Positions 9,330 to 17,379 of a stretch of DNA of 64,000 nucleotides are shown in pieces. The notes beneath the pieces were generated by a model. The model was not told the origin of the DNA. It searched no databases and saw only the letters and a list, made by a program, of their open reading frames with translations. Positions within the stretch are counted from its first letter, which is position 1; each line of letters starts with the position of its first letter. Source of the stretch: CAYORM01 sp964406375 (lineage in GTDB: Bacteria > Pseudomonadota > Alphaproteobacteria > DSM-16000 > Inquilinaceae); the NCBI GenBank assembly GCA_964406375.1, contig CAYORM010000010.1:4826-68825 (forward strand). Direction: 5' to 3'. The position numbers and the translations under genes were made by a program.

Positions 9330-10772
9330 TTAACCGTGGCGCAGCGCGATCGTCTTGGTGACCGTGAAATGGTCGAGGCCCTCCATGGCCTTCTCCCGGC
9401 CGAAACCGCTGCGTTTCATGCCGCCGAAGGGCAGCTCGACCCCGCCGCCGGCGCCATAATCGTTGATGAAGACCTGTCCTGCCCGGATCGCGCGGGCGCA
9501 GCGGAGCTGGCGGGCGCCGTCACGCGTCCAGACGCCAGCGACCAGCCCGTAGGGGGTGCCGTTGGCCAGCGCGATCGCCTGCGCCTCCGTCTCGAAGCGG
9601 TGGACGGACAAAACGGGACCGAACGCCTCCTCCTGGGCGAGCGGATGGTCGGGCGTGAGCCCGTCGATGATCATCGGCGCAAACCAGAAGCCGCCCGGAT
9701 CGAGCGTCGCCGGCAGCGGGGTTTCGACGATCACGCGGCCACCATCGGCGCGCGCGCGATCGACGAGCATCCGCACGCGGCCGCGCTGGCGTTCGCTGAT
9801 CAGCGGCCCGTAATCGGGGTCGGTGTCCCAGGCGCCGACCCGCAGGCCGCGAAACGCCTCGGTGAGGCGGTCGAGGACGCGCTCGGCCACGCTCGTCTGC
9901 AGGAGCAGCCGGCTGCCCGCCGAACAGGTCTGCCCCGCATTCTGGACGATCGCACCGATGAGGAGCGGCAGCGCGGCGTCGAGATCGGCATCCTCGAAGA
10001 CGAGCTGCGGTGACTTGCCGCCGAGCTCCATCGTCACCGGACGGTTGTGCCGTGCCGCGGCCACCTGGATGGCCGTGCCCGTCGCGGGCGAACCGGTGAA
10101 GCTGAGATGGTCGAGGCCGGGATGGGCGGCGAGTGCCGTGCCGGCCGTGGTGCCCGTCCCGGTCACCACCGACAGTGCCTCAGGTGGCAGGCCGCTCTCG
10201 AGCAGCAGCGCGGCCAGCCGGAGCACCGACAGGCAGGCATCCTCGGCGGGCTTGAGCACGCAGCAATTGCCGGCGGCAAGGCTGCCGCCGATCGTCCGCC
10301 CGAAGATCTGCGCGGGATAGTTCCACGGGATGATGTGGCCGGTGACGCCGTGCGGTTCCTTCAGCGTCAGGATGGTGTAGCCGTCGCGATAGGGGATGGT
10401 GGTGCCGTGATGCTTGTCGCAGGCGCCGCCATAGAACTCGAAATAGCGGGCGCAGGCGGCGATGTCGGCGCGCGCCTGTCGCAGCGGTTTGCCGGTGTCG
10501 CGCGCCTCGAGCCGGGCGAGCGCATCTACCTCCGCCTCGATCGCGCGAGCGGCGCGGGCGAGGATGCGGCCGCGTTCGGCCGGCGCCATCCGGCCCCAGG
10601 ACCCGCCGTCGAAGCCGCGACGGGCCGTCGCCACCGCGCGGTCGATCTCCGCCGGCCCGCCGGCCGCGATGGCAGCCCAGGCCTCCCCCGTCGACGGGTC
10701 GAGGACGGGCAGGGGCGGCGCGTCCGCACCCGACCATTCCCCGGCGATGAGGACCGTCCTGCCGTCTGCCAT
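9330..10772 (-). CDS. NAD(P)-dependent aldehyde dehydrogenase
   Basis: This 480-residue ALDH-superfamily enzyme oxidises an aldehyde to the acid. The catalytic Cys283 is in QNAGQTCSAG, the general base Glu249 in MELGGKSPQ, and the Asn in IIPWNYP, all in expected order. The ATG at 10772 is preferred because GGAGG lies 5 bp upstream; an alternative in-frame start 30 bp further upstream would add ten residues. It is transcribed with the upstream XRE regulator and downstream SDR. A 7-bp GC-rich inverted repeat (10792-10798 with 10807-10813) lies in the gap to the regulator gene and might attenuate read-through. Confidence 0.92.
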   Translation of the reverse strand: MADGRTVLIAGEWSGADAPPLPVLDPSTGEAWAAIAAGGPAEIDRAVATARRGFDGGSWGRMAPAERGRILARAARAIEAEVDALARLEARDTGKPLRQARADIAACARYFEFYGGACDKHHGTTIPYRDGYTILTLKEPHGVTGHIIPWNYPAQIFGRTIGGSLAAGNCCVLKPAEDACLSVLRLAALLLESGLPPEALSVVTGTGTTAGTALAAHPGLDHLSFTGSPATGTAIQVAAARHNRPVTMELGGKSPQLVFEDADLDAALPLLIGAIVQNAGQTCSAGSRLLLQTSVAERVLDRLTEAFRGLRVGAWDTDPDYGPLISERQRGRVRMLVDRARADGGRVIVETPLPATLDPGGFWFAPMIIDGLTPDHPLAQEEAFGPVLSVHRFETEAQAIALANGTPYGLVAGVWTRDGARQLRCARAIRAGQVFINDYGAGGGVELPFGGMKRSGFGREKAMEGLDHFTVTKTIALRHG

Positions 10773-10823
10773 GGCCGCCTCCGGCGTTGTCGGCGCCCTC
10801 ATCCGGGGGCGCCGCCTGCGATC

Positions 10824-11687
10824 CTACCGGTCCGCGGCCGGACCGCAATCCGCCGCCAGCCGCCGCAGGAAAGCCGGCACGTCGGGCGGCTGGATGATGG
10901 CGTGGCGGATCAGCCGGTCGAAATGCTCGGACAGTGCCCGGATGTGCTGGGTCGCGTTGAAAACGACATAGGTGCCGCCGAGATAGATCGCCGCCCGCAG
11001 CGGCCCGAAGATCGTGACCGGCGCCGAGTAGAGTGCGCGCCCGTCATAGAAGAACCAGCGGAAAGTCGGGTAGAGCTCGTCGAGCAGGGTCGACATGTGA
11101 AGGATCTGGCGGCGGCGCAGCGCGGCGTCGAGCCCGCGCCAGATGCCCTCGCCGCGGGCGAAGGCCTCGATCCCCTGGATCGAGCTGCACGCCTCCATGT
11201 CCGTCTCCGGCCGGCGCTGATAAGCGAGCGTCGCCGCCGCGGTTTCGATCCGCTGCTCGGCATCGACGGTCGGCACGCGCTCCATCTCGTACCGGATCAC
11301 CTCCGGCAGTTTCAGGATGTCCGGCAGGGTGACAGGGACGTAGCGGATCTTGTAGCCGACCGCTTCGGCATGCCAGGCGACCAGCCTCCGATCGGTGGGC
11401 GAGGCGGCATCACGCTCGATCTCCGTCGTCTCGCGCATGATCGAGGCCGAGGCGTCGCCGCGCTGCGACAGCCCGAGCAGCCAGTCGAGGCTGATCTGCC
11501 GCGCCGCGGCGATGGCTGTCAGCGTTTCAACGCGCGGCAGCCGGTCGTTCTCGGCGCTGAGGATCTGCGACAGCGTCGACCGGTCTATCCCGACCGCGGC
11601 GGCAAAAGCGCTGCGGCTGAGGCCGGATTCGGCGATCACCCGGAGCAGGCGCTCCCGGAACTGCTCAACGACGTTACGGCGGTCCAT
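10824..11687 (-). CDS. XRE/Cro-CI family transcriptional regulator with a sensor-like C-terminal domain
   Basis: This DNA-binding regulator has about 287 residues. Residues 10-65 form a helix-turn-helix of the Cro/CI type (SAFAAAVGIDRSTLSQILS). The remaining 200 residues are a conserved-looking domain I cannot name, which may bind a ligand. The start at 11687 (ATG, MDRRNVVEQ) lacks a clear ribosome-binding site; a TTG at 11705 would add six residues, and a leaderless or weakly initiated message is possible. It heads the ALDH/SDR operon and is divergent from the desaturase gene. Repeated GCACAGTC-like motifs in the divergent region are candidate operators. Confidence 0.85.
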   Translation of the reverse strand: MDRRNVVEQFRERLLRVIAESGLSRSAFAAAVGIDRSTLSQILSAENDRLPRVETLTAIAAARQISLDWLLGLSQRGDASASIMRETTEIERDAASPTDRRLVAWHAEAVGYKIRYVPVTLPDILKLPEVIRYEMERVPTVDAEQRIETAAATLAYQRRPETDMEACSSIQGIEAFARGEGIWRGLDAALRRRQILHMSTLLDELYPTFRWFFYDGRALYSAPVTIFGPLRAAIYLGGTYVVFNATQHIRALSEHFDRLIRHAIIQPPDVPAFLRRLAADCGPAADR

Positions 11688-11690
11688 GCG

Positions 11691-11711
11691 GCACAGTCGC
11701 AACAACTGTGC
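11691..11711. promoter_or_regulatory. Dyad operator candidate for the XRE regulator
   Basis: An inverted repeat with 7-bp arms, GCACAGT (11691-11697) and ACTGTGC (11705-11711), is separated by 7 bp and lies immediately before the XRE start codon. Related single copies CACAGTC occur at 11725-11731 and GCACAGTC at 11795-11802 in the same divergent spacer. On the minus strand a TTGACA (11722-11717) lies just upstream of the dyad, so a bound repressor would cover the promoter start region. This suggests autoregulation and control of the divergent desaturase gene. Confidence 0.55.
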
Positions 11712-11830
11712 GGAATGTCAACCACACAGTCGGAGAGTTTATCAATGTCACGGCAAATTGCGCATTGCCGCATTGTCGCCCATCGCGCGCGGTTGCACAG
11801 TCGCGGCATCTACATTCGCTCGGAGGGTAG

Positions 11831-12856
11831 ATGGGCACCGGTGCGGTTTCAGCGGGAGGGTCTGTCGAAACGGGCTTCAGGCGTGGCGGTATCGAATGGC
11901 CGACGCTGCTGGTTGCCATTGCCATCCACGGTGGCTGGGCCGCCATCCTGATCGTCTGGCAGGCGATCGGGCTGGGGGCCGCGATCGCGATGCTGGCCGT
12001 CCTGATCGCCTGGCATGGTTCGCTTCAGCACGAGGTGCTGCATGGCCACCCGACGCGTCTGCGCGGCGTCAACGATGCGATCGGATCGGTCCCGCTGGCC
12101 CTCTGGCTGCCCTATCAGCGCTACCGGACGCTGCATCTGCGCCACCATCGCGACCCGCTGCTGACCGACCCGGTGGAGGATCCGGAGAGCCAGTATCTGA
12201 CCGGCACGCGTTGGGCGGCGCTGCCGCCTGTGCTGCGCTTCCTGTTCCGTGCCAACCGGACCTTCCTCGGCCGCATGCTGCTCGGTCCCGCGCTCGCCTG
12301 GATCGGCTTTTGGAAGGAGGAGGCGGTCGGTCTCGCCCGCGGCGACCGCGAACGTCGGCTCGCCTGGGCCCTGCATCTGCCGGGGGTGGCGGCAGTGCTG
12401 CTCTGGGTCGTGGCCTGCGGGATGCCGCTCTGGGCCTATATCGTCGCCTGCTATCTCGGCACCGCGCTCAGCATGGTCCGCTCCTTCGCCGAGCACCGCG
12501 CCGGACCCGAAGGGCTGCGGACGGCGGTGGTCGAGTCCGGGCCCTTCTTCAGCCTCCTCTTCCTCAACAACAACCTCCATGTCGCCCATCACGCTCGGCC
12601 AGGCCTCGCCTGGTACCGGCTGCCGCGCTACGCACGGGCGATCGGGGCGTCACGGATCGCGGCCGCGGGGGCGGGGCTGTGGGACGGCTATGGCGCGCTG
12701 GCGTGGCGCCATCTGCTGCGTCCCTTCGACCGGATCGTCCATCCTGACTATCCGATCCCCGCACAGCCGCCGGTCCGTGAGGGCGAGGCGGGGCAGGGCG
12801 CGCCCCCGGCCGTGCCACGCGTCACCGGCCAACCGGTTTCGGAGACCGGTGGGTGA
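11831..12856 (+). CDS. Membrane fatty acid desaturase family protein
   Basis: This 341-residue membrane di-iron enzyme introduces a double bond or hydroxyl into a lipid acyl chain at the inner membrane. The three histidine boxes are visible: HEVLH (about 67-71), HLRHH (about 102-106) and HVAHH (about residue 250), with hydrophobic helices at about 25-60 and 175-215. GGAGGG lies directly before the ATG at 11831. It is divergent from the XRE regulator across a 140-bp spacer containing candidate operators, and overlaps the next gene by 4 bp (GTGA). Related enzymes include carotenoid ketolases and hydroxylases, so the substrate is uncertain. Confidence 0.85.
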   Translation: MGTGAVSAGGSVETGFRRGGIEWPTLLVAIAIHGGWAAILIVWQAIGLGAAIAMLAVLIAWHGSLQHEVLHGHPTRLRGVNDAIGSVPLALWLPYQRYRTLHLRHHRDPLLTDPVEDPESQYLTGTRWAALPPVLRFLFRANRTFLGRMLLGPALAWIGFWKEEAVGLARGDRERRLAWALHLPGVAAVLLWVVACGMPLWAYIVACYLGTALSMVRSFAEHRAGPEGLRTAVVESGPFFSLLFLNNNLHVAHHARPGLAWYRLPRYARAIGASRIAAAGAGLWDGYGALAWRHLLRPFDRIVHPDYPIPAQPPVREGEAGQGAPPAVPRVTGQPVSETGG

Positions 12857-13698
12857 GGGGACAGGCGCCGCCCCGGGTGAGCCTGCCGATGTATGATCTG
12901 CCGGAGGTCGCCTGGGCGACCGACCGGCTGTGGATGGCGATCCGCGAGCGGCTGCTTGCGGCGGGTATCGCCCCCGTGCCGGATGCGCTGTGTCGCGATG
13001 GCGATCTCCACGCCTTGTGGACCGATCCCGGCTTGCTGTTCAGCCAGACCTGCGGCTGGCCGTTGATGCACCGCTATGGGGCCGTGCTCGAGCCGCTGGC
13101 GACGCCCTGCTACGATCTTCCCGGCTGCGAGGGACCGCTCTATCGCAGCGTGATCGTGGTCCGCGCCGACCGGGCCCCGGTGCGGTCGCTCGCGGCGCTG
13201 CGCGGCTCGATCTGCGCGGTCAATGGCTGGGACAGCCAGTCCGGCTGGAACGCCCTCGCGGCCACTGTGGCGGCCTTCGGTGCTGACGAGCCATTCTTCG
13301 CGGGTGCCGTCGTCACCGGCAGCCATGCGGCGAGCCTGGCGGCGGTCGCGGCGGCCAAGGCGGATCTTGCCGCCATCGACTGTGTGACCTTCGGCCTTCT
13401 CGCCCGGTACCGGCCGGCGGCCGTCGCGGCGCTGCGGGTCATCGGTGAGACGGAACCGGTGCCGGGCCTGCCCTATGTGACCCGGCGAGGCGCCCCCGCG
13501 GCGCTGACGGCGCTGCTGCGGCAGGCGGTCCTCGAGGTCGCATCAGCATCCGACACCGCGGAGGCGCGCGCGGCGCTCGGGCTCGTCGGGGCCGAAGTAC
13601 TGGGGTTTGATGCCTATCGGCCGATCGTCGCGATGACGGCGCGCGGCGTGTCGCCGCCGGAACGACGGTTCAACGCCAATAGCTGTGCGTCAGGCTGA
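12853..13698 (+). CDS. PhnD/SsuA-like substrate-binding family protein without signal peptide
   Basis: This 281-residue protein has the fold signature of phosphate/phosphonate-type binding proteins (PhnD-like): SLPMYDLPEV at the start, SQTCGWPLM, VNGWDSQSGWNAL, and a second-lobe block AAVAAAKADLAAIDCVTFGLL. The GTG at 12853 overlaps the desaturase stop by 4 bp; an alternative ATG at 12889 gives MYDLPEV. Neither start yields a Sec signal peptide, and no ABC permease or ATPase gene is adjacent, so it may be a cytoplasmic binding protein or enzyme rather than a transport component. Its 3' end overlaps a convergent small membrane-protein gene by 29 bp. Confidence 0.75.
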   Translation: MRGQAPPRVSLPMYDLPEVAWATDRLWMAIRERLLAAGIAPVPDALCRDGDLHALWTDPGLLFSQTCGWPLMHRYGAVLEPLATPCYDLPGCEGPLYRSVIVVRADRAPVRSLAALRGSICAVNGWDSQSGWNALAATVAAFGADEPFFAGAVVTGSHAASLAAVAAAKADLAAIDCVTFGLLARYRPAAVAALRVIGETEPVPGLPYVTRRGAPAALTALLRQAVLEVASASDTAEARAALGLVGAEVLGFDAYRPIVAMTARGVSPPERRFNANSCASG

Positions 13699-13825
13699 CG
13701 ACGAGCAGGAAGATCGCGAAACCCGAAAGGAAGAGCAGGCCGCTCACCGTCAGGCGCCGACGCACCCAGGGAAAGAGGGCAGCAAGCAGAATCAGCAGGA
13801 TGAGGATCAGAAGAAGGGGACGCAT
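13670..13825 (-). CDS. Small hypothetical membrane protein, two predicted helices
   Basis: This short reading frame encodes 51 residues with a striking layout: an N-terminal helix MRPLLLILILLILLAALFP, a basic loop VRRRL, then a second helix GLLFLSGFAIFLLVVSL and a short polar tail HSYWR. Two hydrophobic segments separated by positive charge indicate an inner-membrane hairpin protein. I see no strong ribosome-binding site before the ATG at 13825. The stop overlaps the end of the convergent PhnD-like gene. No function is assignable; it fills an otherwise unexplained gap before the FGGY kinase. Confidence 0.55.
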   Translation of the reverse strand: MRPLLLILILLILLAALFPWVRRRLTVSGLLFLSGFAIFLLVVSLTHSYWR

Positions 13826-14024
13826 GCGGCGATGGTGACACGGTCGTCGCCGCTTCGACAGCCCGTCCTGCCTTCATCCGCCGGGCCCTCTGCCCGATCC
13901 TCGACCATCCTCGCCCTCCGGCCGCAGGGCGTGTCACCGGCCGCATCGCCCATGATATCGTCGCCTCGCACCGCCCCCGAAGAGGGCGGGCAGATGGGGC
14001 GGACTCTCTGGGAGCGGGCGGGCC

Positions 14025-15524
14025 ATGGCCGATCTCTTCCTCGGCGTGGATATCGGGGCCACGGTGGCCAAGGCGGCGGTCTTCGACGATACCGGACGAC
14101 AGCTGGCCGTGGCGGCCGATGAGCGTCCGGGGCTGTTCCCGCGGCCGGGCCATGCCGAACGGCACATCGAGGATGCCTGGGATGCGGCCGTCGCCGCCAT
14201 CCGCGCGGTTCTCGCCGCACCGGGCATCTCCGCGCATGATGTCGCGGCCCTCTGCGTCACTGGGCACGGCAACGGCGCCTATCTCGTCGACCGGGCGTTC
14301 CGACCGCTCGGTCCGGGCATCCTGTCGATCGACGCCCGCGCCGCCGGGCTACTCGAGGAGATGCGGCGCGATGGTCGTGCCGCCGCGCTCGAGCAGCTGG
14401 TAGGGCGGCGGCCGATCCATGGCGAGACGGCGCTGATCCTCGCCTGGATCTCGCGACACGAGCCAGAGCGCGCCGCGGCCTGCGGCCACGCCCTGCTGGT
14501 AAAGGACTATCTGCGCTGGCGGCTGACGGGGCGCCTCGCCACTGACCCCAATGACGCCTCGGGCAGCGGGCTGATGAATCTGCGGACGGGGCGCTACGAC
14601 CCGGAGATGTGGCGGATCCTCGGTGATCCCGGCTGGCTCGCCAAGCTGCCGGCCGAGATCCTGCCCGGCAGCGCCGTTGCCGGGCACGTCACGCCGCAGG
14701 CGGCGGCCGAGACGGGGCTCGTCGCGGGTACGCCGGTCGCGACCGGGGCGATGGATGTCGAGGCGATCCGCCTCGCCTCCGGCGTGACGGATGCCGACCG
14801 GGTGATGGTCAGCACCGGCACCTGGAGCATCAACCTCACCATCGCCGATGCACCGGTGACGCAGCCGCCTCTGCCGGGATTCCAGGGGCTCGCGGATGAC
14901 GGGCGGCGCTACTTCCTGGCCGAGGCCACTCCGACCGGTGCGACCAACCTCGCCTGGTTCCGGCGGGCGGTGCTCGACTCGCGCATCGACTTCGGCACGG
15001 TCAACACCCTCGTCGACGGGCTTGATCCCGCCGCGAGTGAGGTCGTCTTTCTGCCCTACATCCATGGCGGTGCGGGGGAGCCCAAGGGCGCCTTCGTCGG
15101 CCTGACCGGCGATTGCGGCCAAGCCCATCTGCTGCGGGCGATCTATGAGGGTGTCGCCTTCGACCACCGCTTCCATGTCGATGCGCTCGCCGCCGTGCTC
15201 GGGCGACGGCCGTCCGTCGCCCGCTTCTCCGGTGGTGCGGCCCGCAGCGCCGTCTGGTCCGCGCTGGTTGCCGACACCCTCGCCATGCCGGTCGAGACGG
15301 TCGCGGTAGAGGAACTCGGCGCGCTCGGCGCCGCGATGATGGCCGCCATCGCCGTCGGGCGTTTCGCCCATGCCGATGCGGCGGTCGCGGCCATGGTCCA
15401 TGTCTCCCGCCGCTTTGTGCCCGATCCCGATCGCATCGCGGTGATGGCGCGGAAATATGCGCGTCAGCGGCGGATCGTCGAGGTGCTGGCGCCGGCCTGG
15501 GAGGCGTTTGGCGGCGATGCATGA
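14025..15524 (+). CDS. FGGY-family carbohydrate kinase
   Basis: This 499-residue cytoplasmic kinase of the FGGY family phosphorylates a sugar or sugar alcohol with ATP. The phosphate-1 motif LGVDIGATVAKAAVF is at the N-terminus. The adenosine motif region FSGGAARSAVWSALVADTL and the C-terminal GALGAAMMAA helix are present, and GAMDVEA with VSTGTWS matches the phosphate-2 region. It precedes the second sugar ABC operon, separated by 343 bp with its own operator-like sites. The association with a RhaS/LsrB-like binding protein fits rhamnose-type or related pentitol/hexose kinases, but no isomerase or aldolase for rhamnose is nearby, so substrate stays open. Confidence 0.88.
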   Translation: MADLFLGVDIGATVAKAAVFDDTGRQLAVAADERPGLFPRPGHAERHIEDAWDAAVAAIRAVLAAPGISAHDVAALCVTGHGNGAYLVDRAFRPLGPGILSIDARAAGLLEEMRRDGRAAALEQLVGRRPIHGETALILAWISRHEPERAAACGHALLVKDYLRWRLTGRLATDPNDASGSGLMNLRTGRYDPEMWRILGDPGWLAKLPAEILPGSAVAGHVTPQAAAETGLVAGTPVATGAMDVEAIRLASGVTDADRVMVSTGTWSINLTIADAPVTQPPLPGFQGLADDGRRYFLAEATPTGATNLAWFRRAVLDSRIDFGTVNTLVDGLDPAASEVVFLPYIHGGAGEPKGAFVGLTGDCGQAHLLRAIYEGVAFDHRFHVDALAAVLGRRPSVARFSGGAARSAVWSALVADTLAMPVETVAVEELGALGAAMMAAIAVGRFAHADAAVAAMVHVSRRFVPDPDRIAVMARKYARQRRIVEVLAPAWEAFGGDA

Positions 15525-15533
15525 GGGATCGAG

Positions 15534-15546
15534 TGTAAACGTTTCA
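15534..15546. promoter_or_regulatory. LacI-family operator-like site 1
   Basis: The sequence TGTAAACGTTTCA contains the palindromic AAACGTTT core (15537-15544) typical of LacI/GalR operators (consensus close to TGAAACGTTTCA). It lies just after the kinase stop codon and upstream of the second transporter operon. Its centre is exactly 100 bp from the centre of site 2. Confidence 0.55.
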
Positions 15547-15634
15547 ATTCACATCCTCGACACACTGCCGGCAATGTCGTGCGGTGCACCTCATCATCGG
15601 CGCACTGAGCCGGCTGCTCGGAGGGGCGCCGCAT

Positions 15635-15671
15635 GTTGACGTTTCCACCGGGCTGCGAGATATGGAGGTAA
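15635..15671 (+). promoter_or_regulatory. Promoter candidate with overlapping LacI-family operator-like site 2
   Basis: GTTGACGTTTCCA (15635-15647) matches one half (CGTTTCCA) of a LacI/GalR operator, with a degenerate left half. The same bases supply a TTGACG -35 box at 15636-15641; the downstream GATATG (15659-15664), with a 17-bp spacer, is a partial -10 match. A repressor bound here would block the promoter, which fits substrate-induced expression of the transporter. Confidence 0.5.
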
Positions 15672-15763
15672 GACCGCGTCCGATGCCGGGCCGGGGCCGA
15701 CCGGGGACGTGGCGCCCCGCCGGCAGTCCGCCCTCCGTCGGAGCGTCGCGCAGGGGAGAGGAC

Positions 15764-15871
15764 GTGCCCGAAGCCCGCAGCGAGAATGACCGTCGACGGT
15801 GTGCCGCCGCCACCCGGCCGCATGCGCGGCAGTCCGGCAGGCCGGCAGTCGGGGCGGAGTGGCACGGATGA
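15764..15871 (+). CDS. Possible short leader ORF before the second ABC operon
   Basis: A GTG at 15764 preceded closely by GGGGAGAGG opens a 35-codon frame whose TGA overlaps the ATPase start codon as ATGA (15868-15871). The ribosome-binding site and the 4-bp overlap resemble those of real gene pairs in this window, which suggests translational coupling. The peptide is basic and unremarkable (VPEARSENDRRR at its start), so it could be a leader peptide or a chance frame in the roughly 200-bp untranslated region. Confidence 0.25.
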   Translation: MPEARSENDRRRCAAATRPHARQSGRPAVGAEWHG

Positions 15872-17379
15872 CCGGCGCGCCCCTCATCGTCACCAAGGGC
15901 ATCGGCAAGTCGTTCGGCGGCGTGCCGGTGCTGGCCGATATCGACCTGACCCTTTCCGCCGGAGAGGTGCACGCGCTGCTCGGCGAGAACGGTGCCGGCA
16001 AATCGACCTTCGCCAAGATCCTCGCCGGGGTGCATCAGCCGACGACCGGGACGATCGAGCTCGCAGGACGGCAGGTTGCGATCCACTCGCCGCTCGAGGC
16101 GCAGCGTCTCGGCCTCACCCTCATCCATCAGGAACCGATCTCCTTCCCGCATCTCACCGTCGCCGAGAATCTGTTCGTCGGGCGCGGCAAAGGGGGCGCT
16201 CTGTCGCGCATCCGCTGGCGGCGGATGGAGGCGGAGGCCCGCGGCCTGATCGATGCCCTCGGCGTCTCGATCGACGTGACGCGGCCGATGAGCGGCCTGT
16301 CGATTGCCGACCAGCAGATGGTCGAGATTGCCCGGGCGCTGGCGCAGGACAGCCGGCTGATCATCATGGACGAGCCGACGGCGCCGCTGACCCCGCGCGA
16401 GGTCGCGACGCTCTTCTCGATCGTCCGGCGGCTGCGCGACGAGGGGCGGGCCATCGTCTTCATCAGCCACCGGCTGGAGGAGGTGCGGGCGATCTGCGAC
16501 CGCGTCACCGTGTTCCGCGATGGCCGCAAGGTTGCGACCGAGCCGACCTCGGCCCTGTCGGATGATGACATTATCCGATTGATGATCGGCCGTCCGCTGC
16601 AGGAGTTCCTTCACAGCCGCGAGGGCGCCCCCGGGGCGACCGCCCTCGAGGTCGAGGGGCTGGGGCGCGCGGGGCGCTTTGCCGACATCTCCTTCGCCGT
16701 CCGCAAGGGCGAGGTGGTGGGGTTGGCGGGTCTGGTCGGCGCGGGGCGCACGGATGTGGCCCGGGCGATCTTCGGGATTGCCCCGGCCGATCGCGGCGTC
16801 ATTCGCATCGACGGGGAGCCGGTCGTCGTGCGGGGGCCGCAGGACGCGATCAGCCGCGGCATCGCCTATGTCCCGGAGGATCGGGCGATCGCCGGCATCT
16901 TCCGGTCCTTGCCGGTGGAGCAGAACATCACCGCCGCCGCGCCGCGCGCGATCGCACCGCGCGGCTTCATCCGGGCCGCGGTGGAGCGGGCGCTCGCGGG
17001 TGATGCGATCCGCCGGCTGCGCATCCGCCTGGCCTCCCCGCGCCAGCCGATCGGCGAGCTGTCGGGCGGCAACCAGCAGAAGGCGATCCTCGGCCGCTGG
17101 CTGATGACCGATCCGCGGATCCTGATCCTCGACGAGCCGACACGCGGGATCGATGTCGGCGTCAAGGCCGAGTTCTACGAAATGATCAACGCCTTCGCGC
17201 GTGAGGGGCGGGCGGTGCTGCTGATCTCCTCCGAACTGCCCGAGCTCCTGGCCCTCTCCGACCGCATCCTCGTCATGTCAGAGGGCCGGATCACCGCGGA
17301 GTTCGGCCGGGCGGAGGCGACGCAGGAAAAGATCATGCACGCCGCGGTCCCGCGGCAGGCGCGGGGGGCCGCGGCGTGA
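15868..17379 (+). CDS. Sugar ABC transporter ATPase, second system (double NBD)
   Basis: This 503-residue ATPase with two nucleotide-binding domains powers import through the two permeases encoded next. The first domain has LLGENGAGKST, the signature-region variant SGLSIADQQM and Walker B LIIMDEPTAPL; the second has the degenerate P-loop GLVGAGRTD, LSGGNQQKA and LILDEPTRGID. The ATG at 15868 follows a GGCGGAG stretch, and upstream in-frame codons do not align with the family. The stop overlaps the next gene by 4 bp. The layout (ATPase, permease, permease, binding protein) is that of rhamnose/AI-2-type transporters (RhaT or LsrA). Confidence 0.92.
   Translation: MTGAPLIVTKGIGKSFGGVPVLADIDLTLSAGEVHALLGENGAGKSTFAKILAGVHQPTTGTIELAGRQVAIHSPLEAQRLGLTLIHQEPISFPHLTVAENLFVGRGKGGALSRIRWRRMEAEARGLIDALGVSIDVTRPMSGLSIADQQMVEIARALAQDSRLIIMDEPTAPLTPREVATLFSIVRRLRDEGRAIVFISHRLEEVRAICDRVTVFRDGRKVATEPTSALSDDDIIRLMIGRPLQEFLHSREGAPGATALEVEGLGRAGRFADISFAVRKGEVVGLAGLVGAGRTDVARAIFGIAPADRGVIRIDGEPVVVRGPQDAISRGIAYVPEDRAIAGIFRSLPVEQNITAAAPRAIAPRGFIRAAVERALAGDAIRRLRIRLASPRQPIGELSGGNQQKAILGRWLMTDPRILILDEPTRGIDVGVKAEFYEMINAFAREGRAVLLISSELPELLALSDRILVMSEGRITAEFGRAEATQEKIMHAAVPRQARGAAA

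Noticed and set aside
10047..11951. 634-codon plus-strand ORF across ALDH, XRE regulator and spacer
   Set aside because: The opposite strand encodes ALDH and HTH motifs; the ORF has no domain and spans the regulatory spacer.
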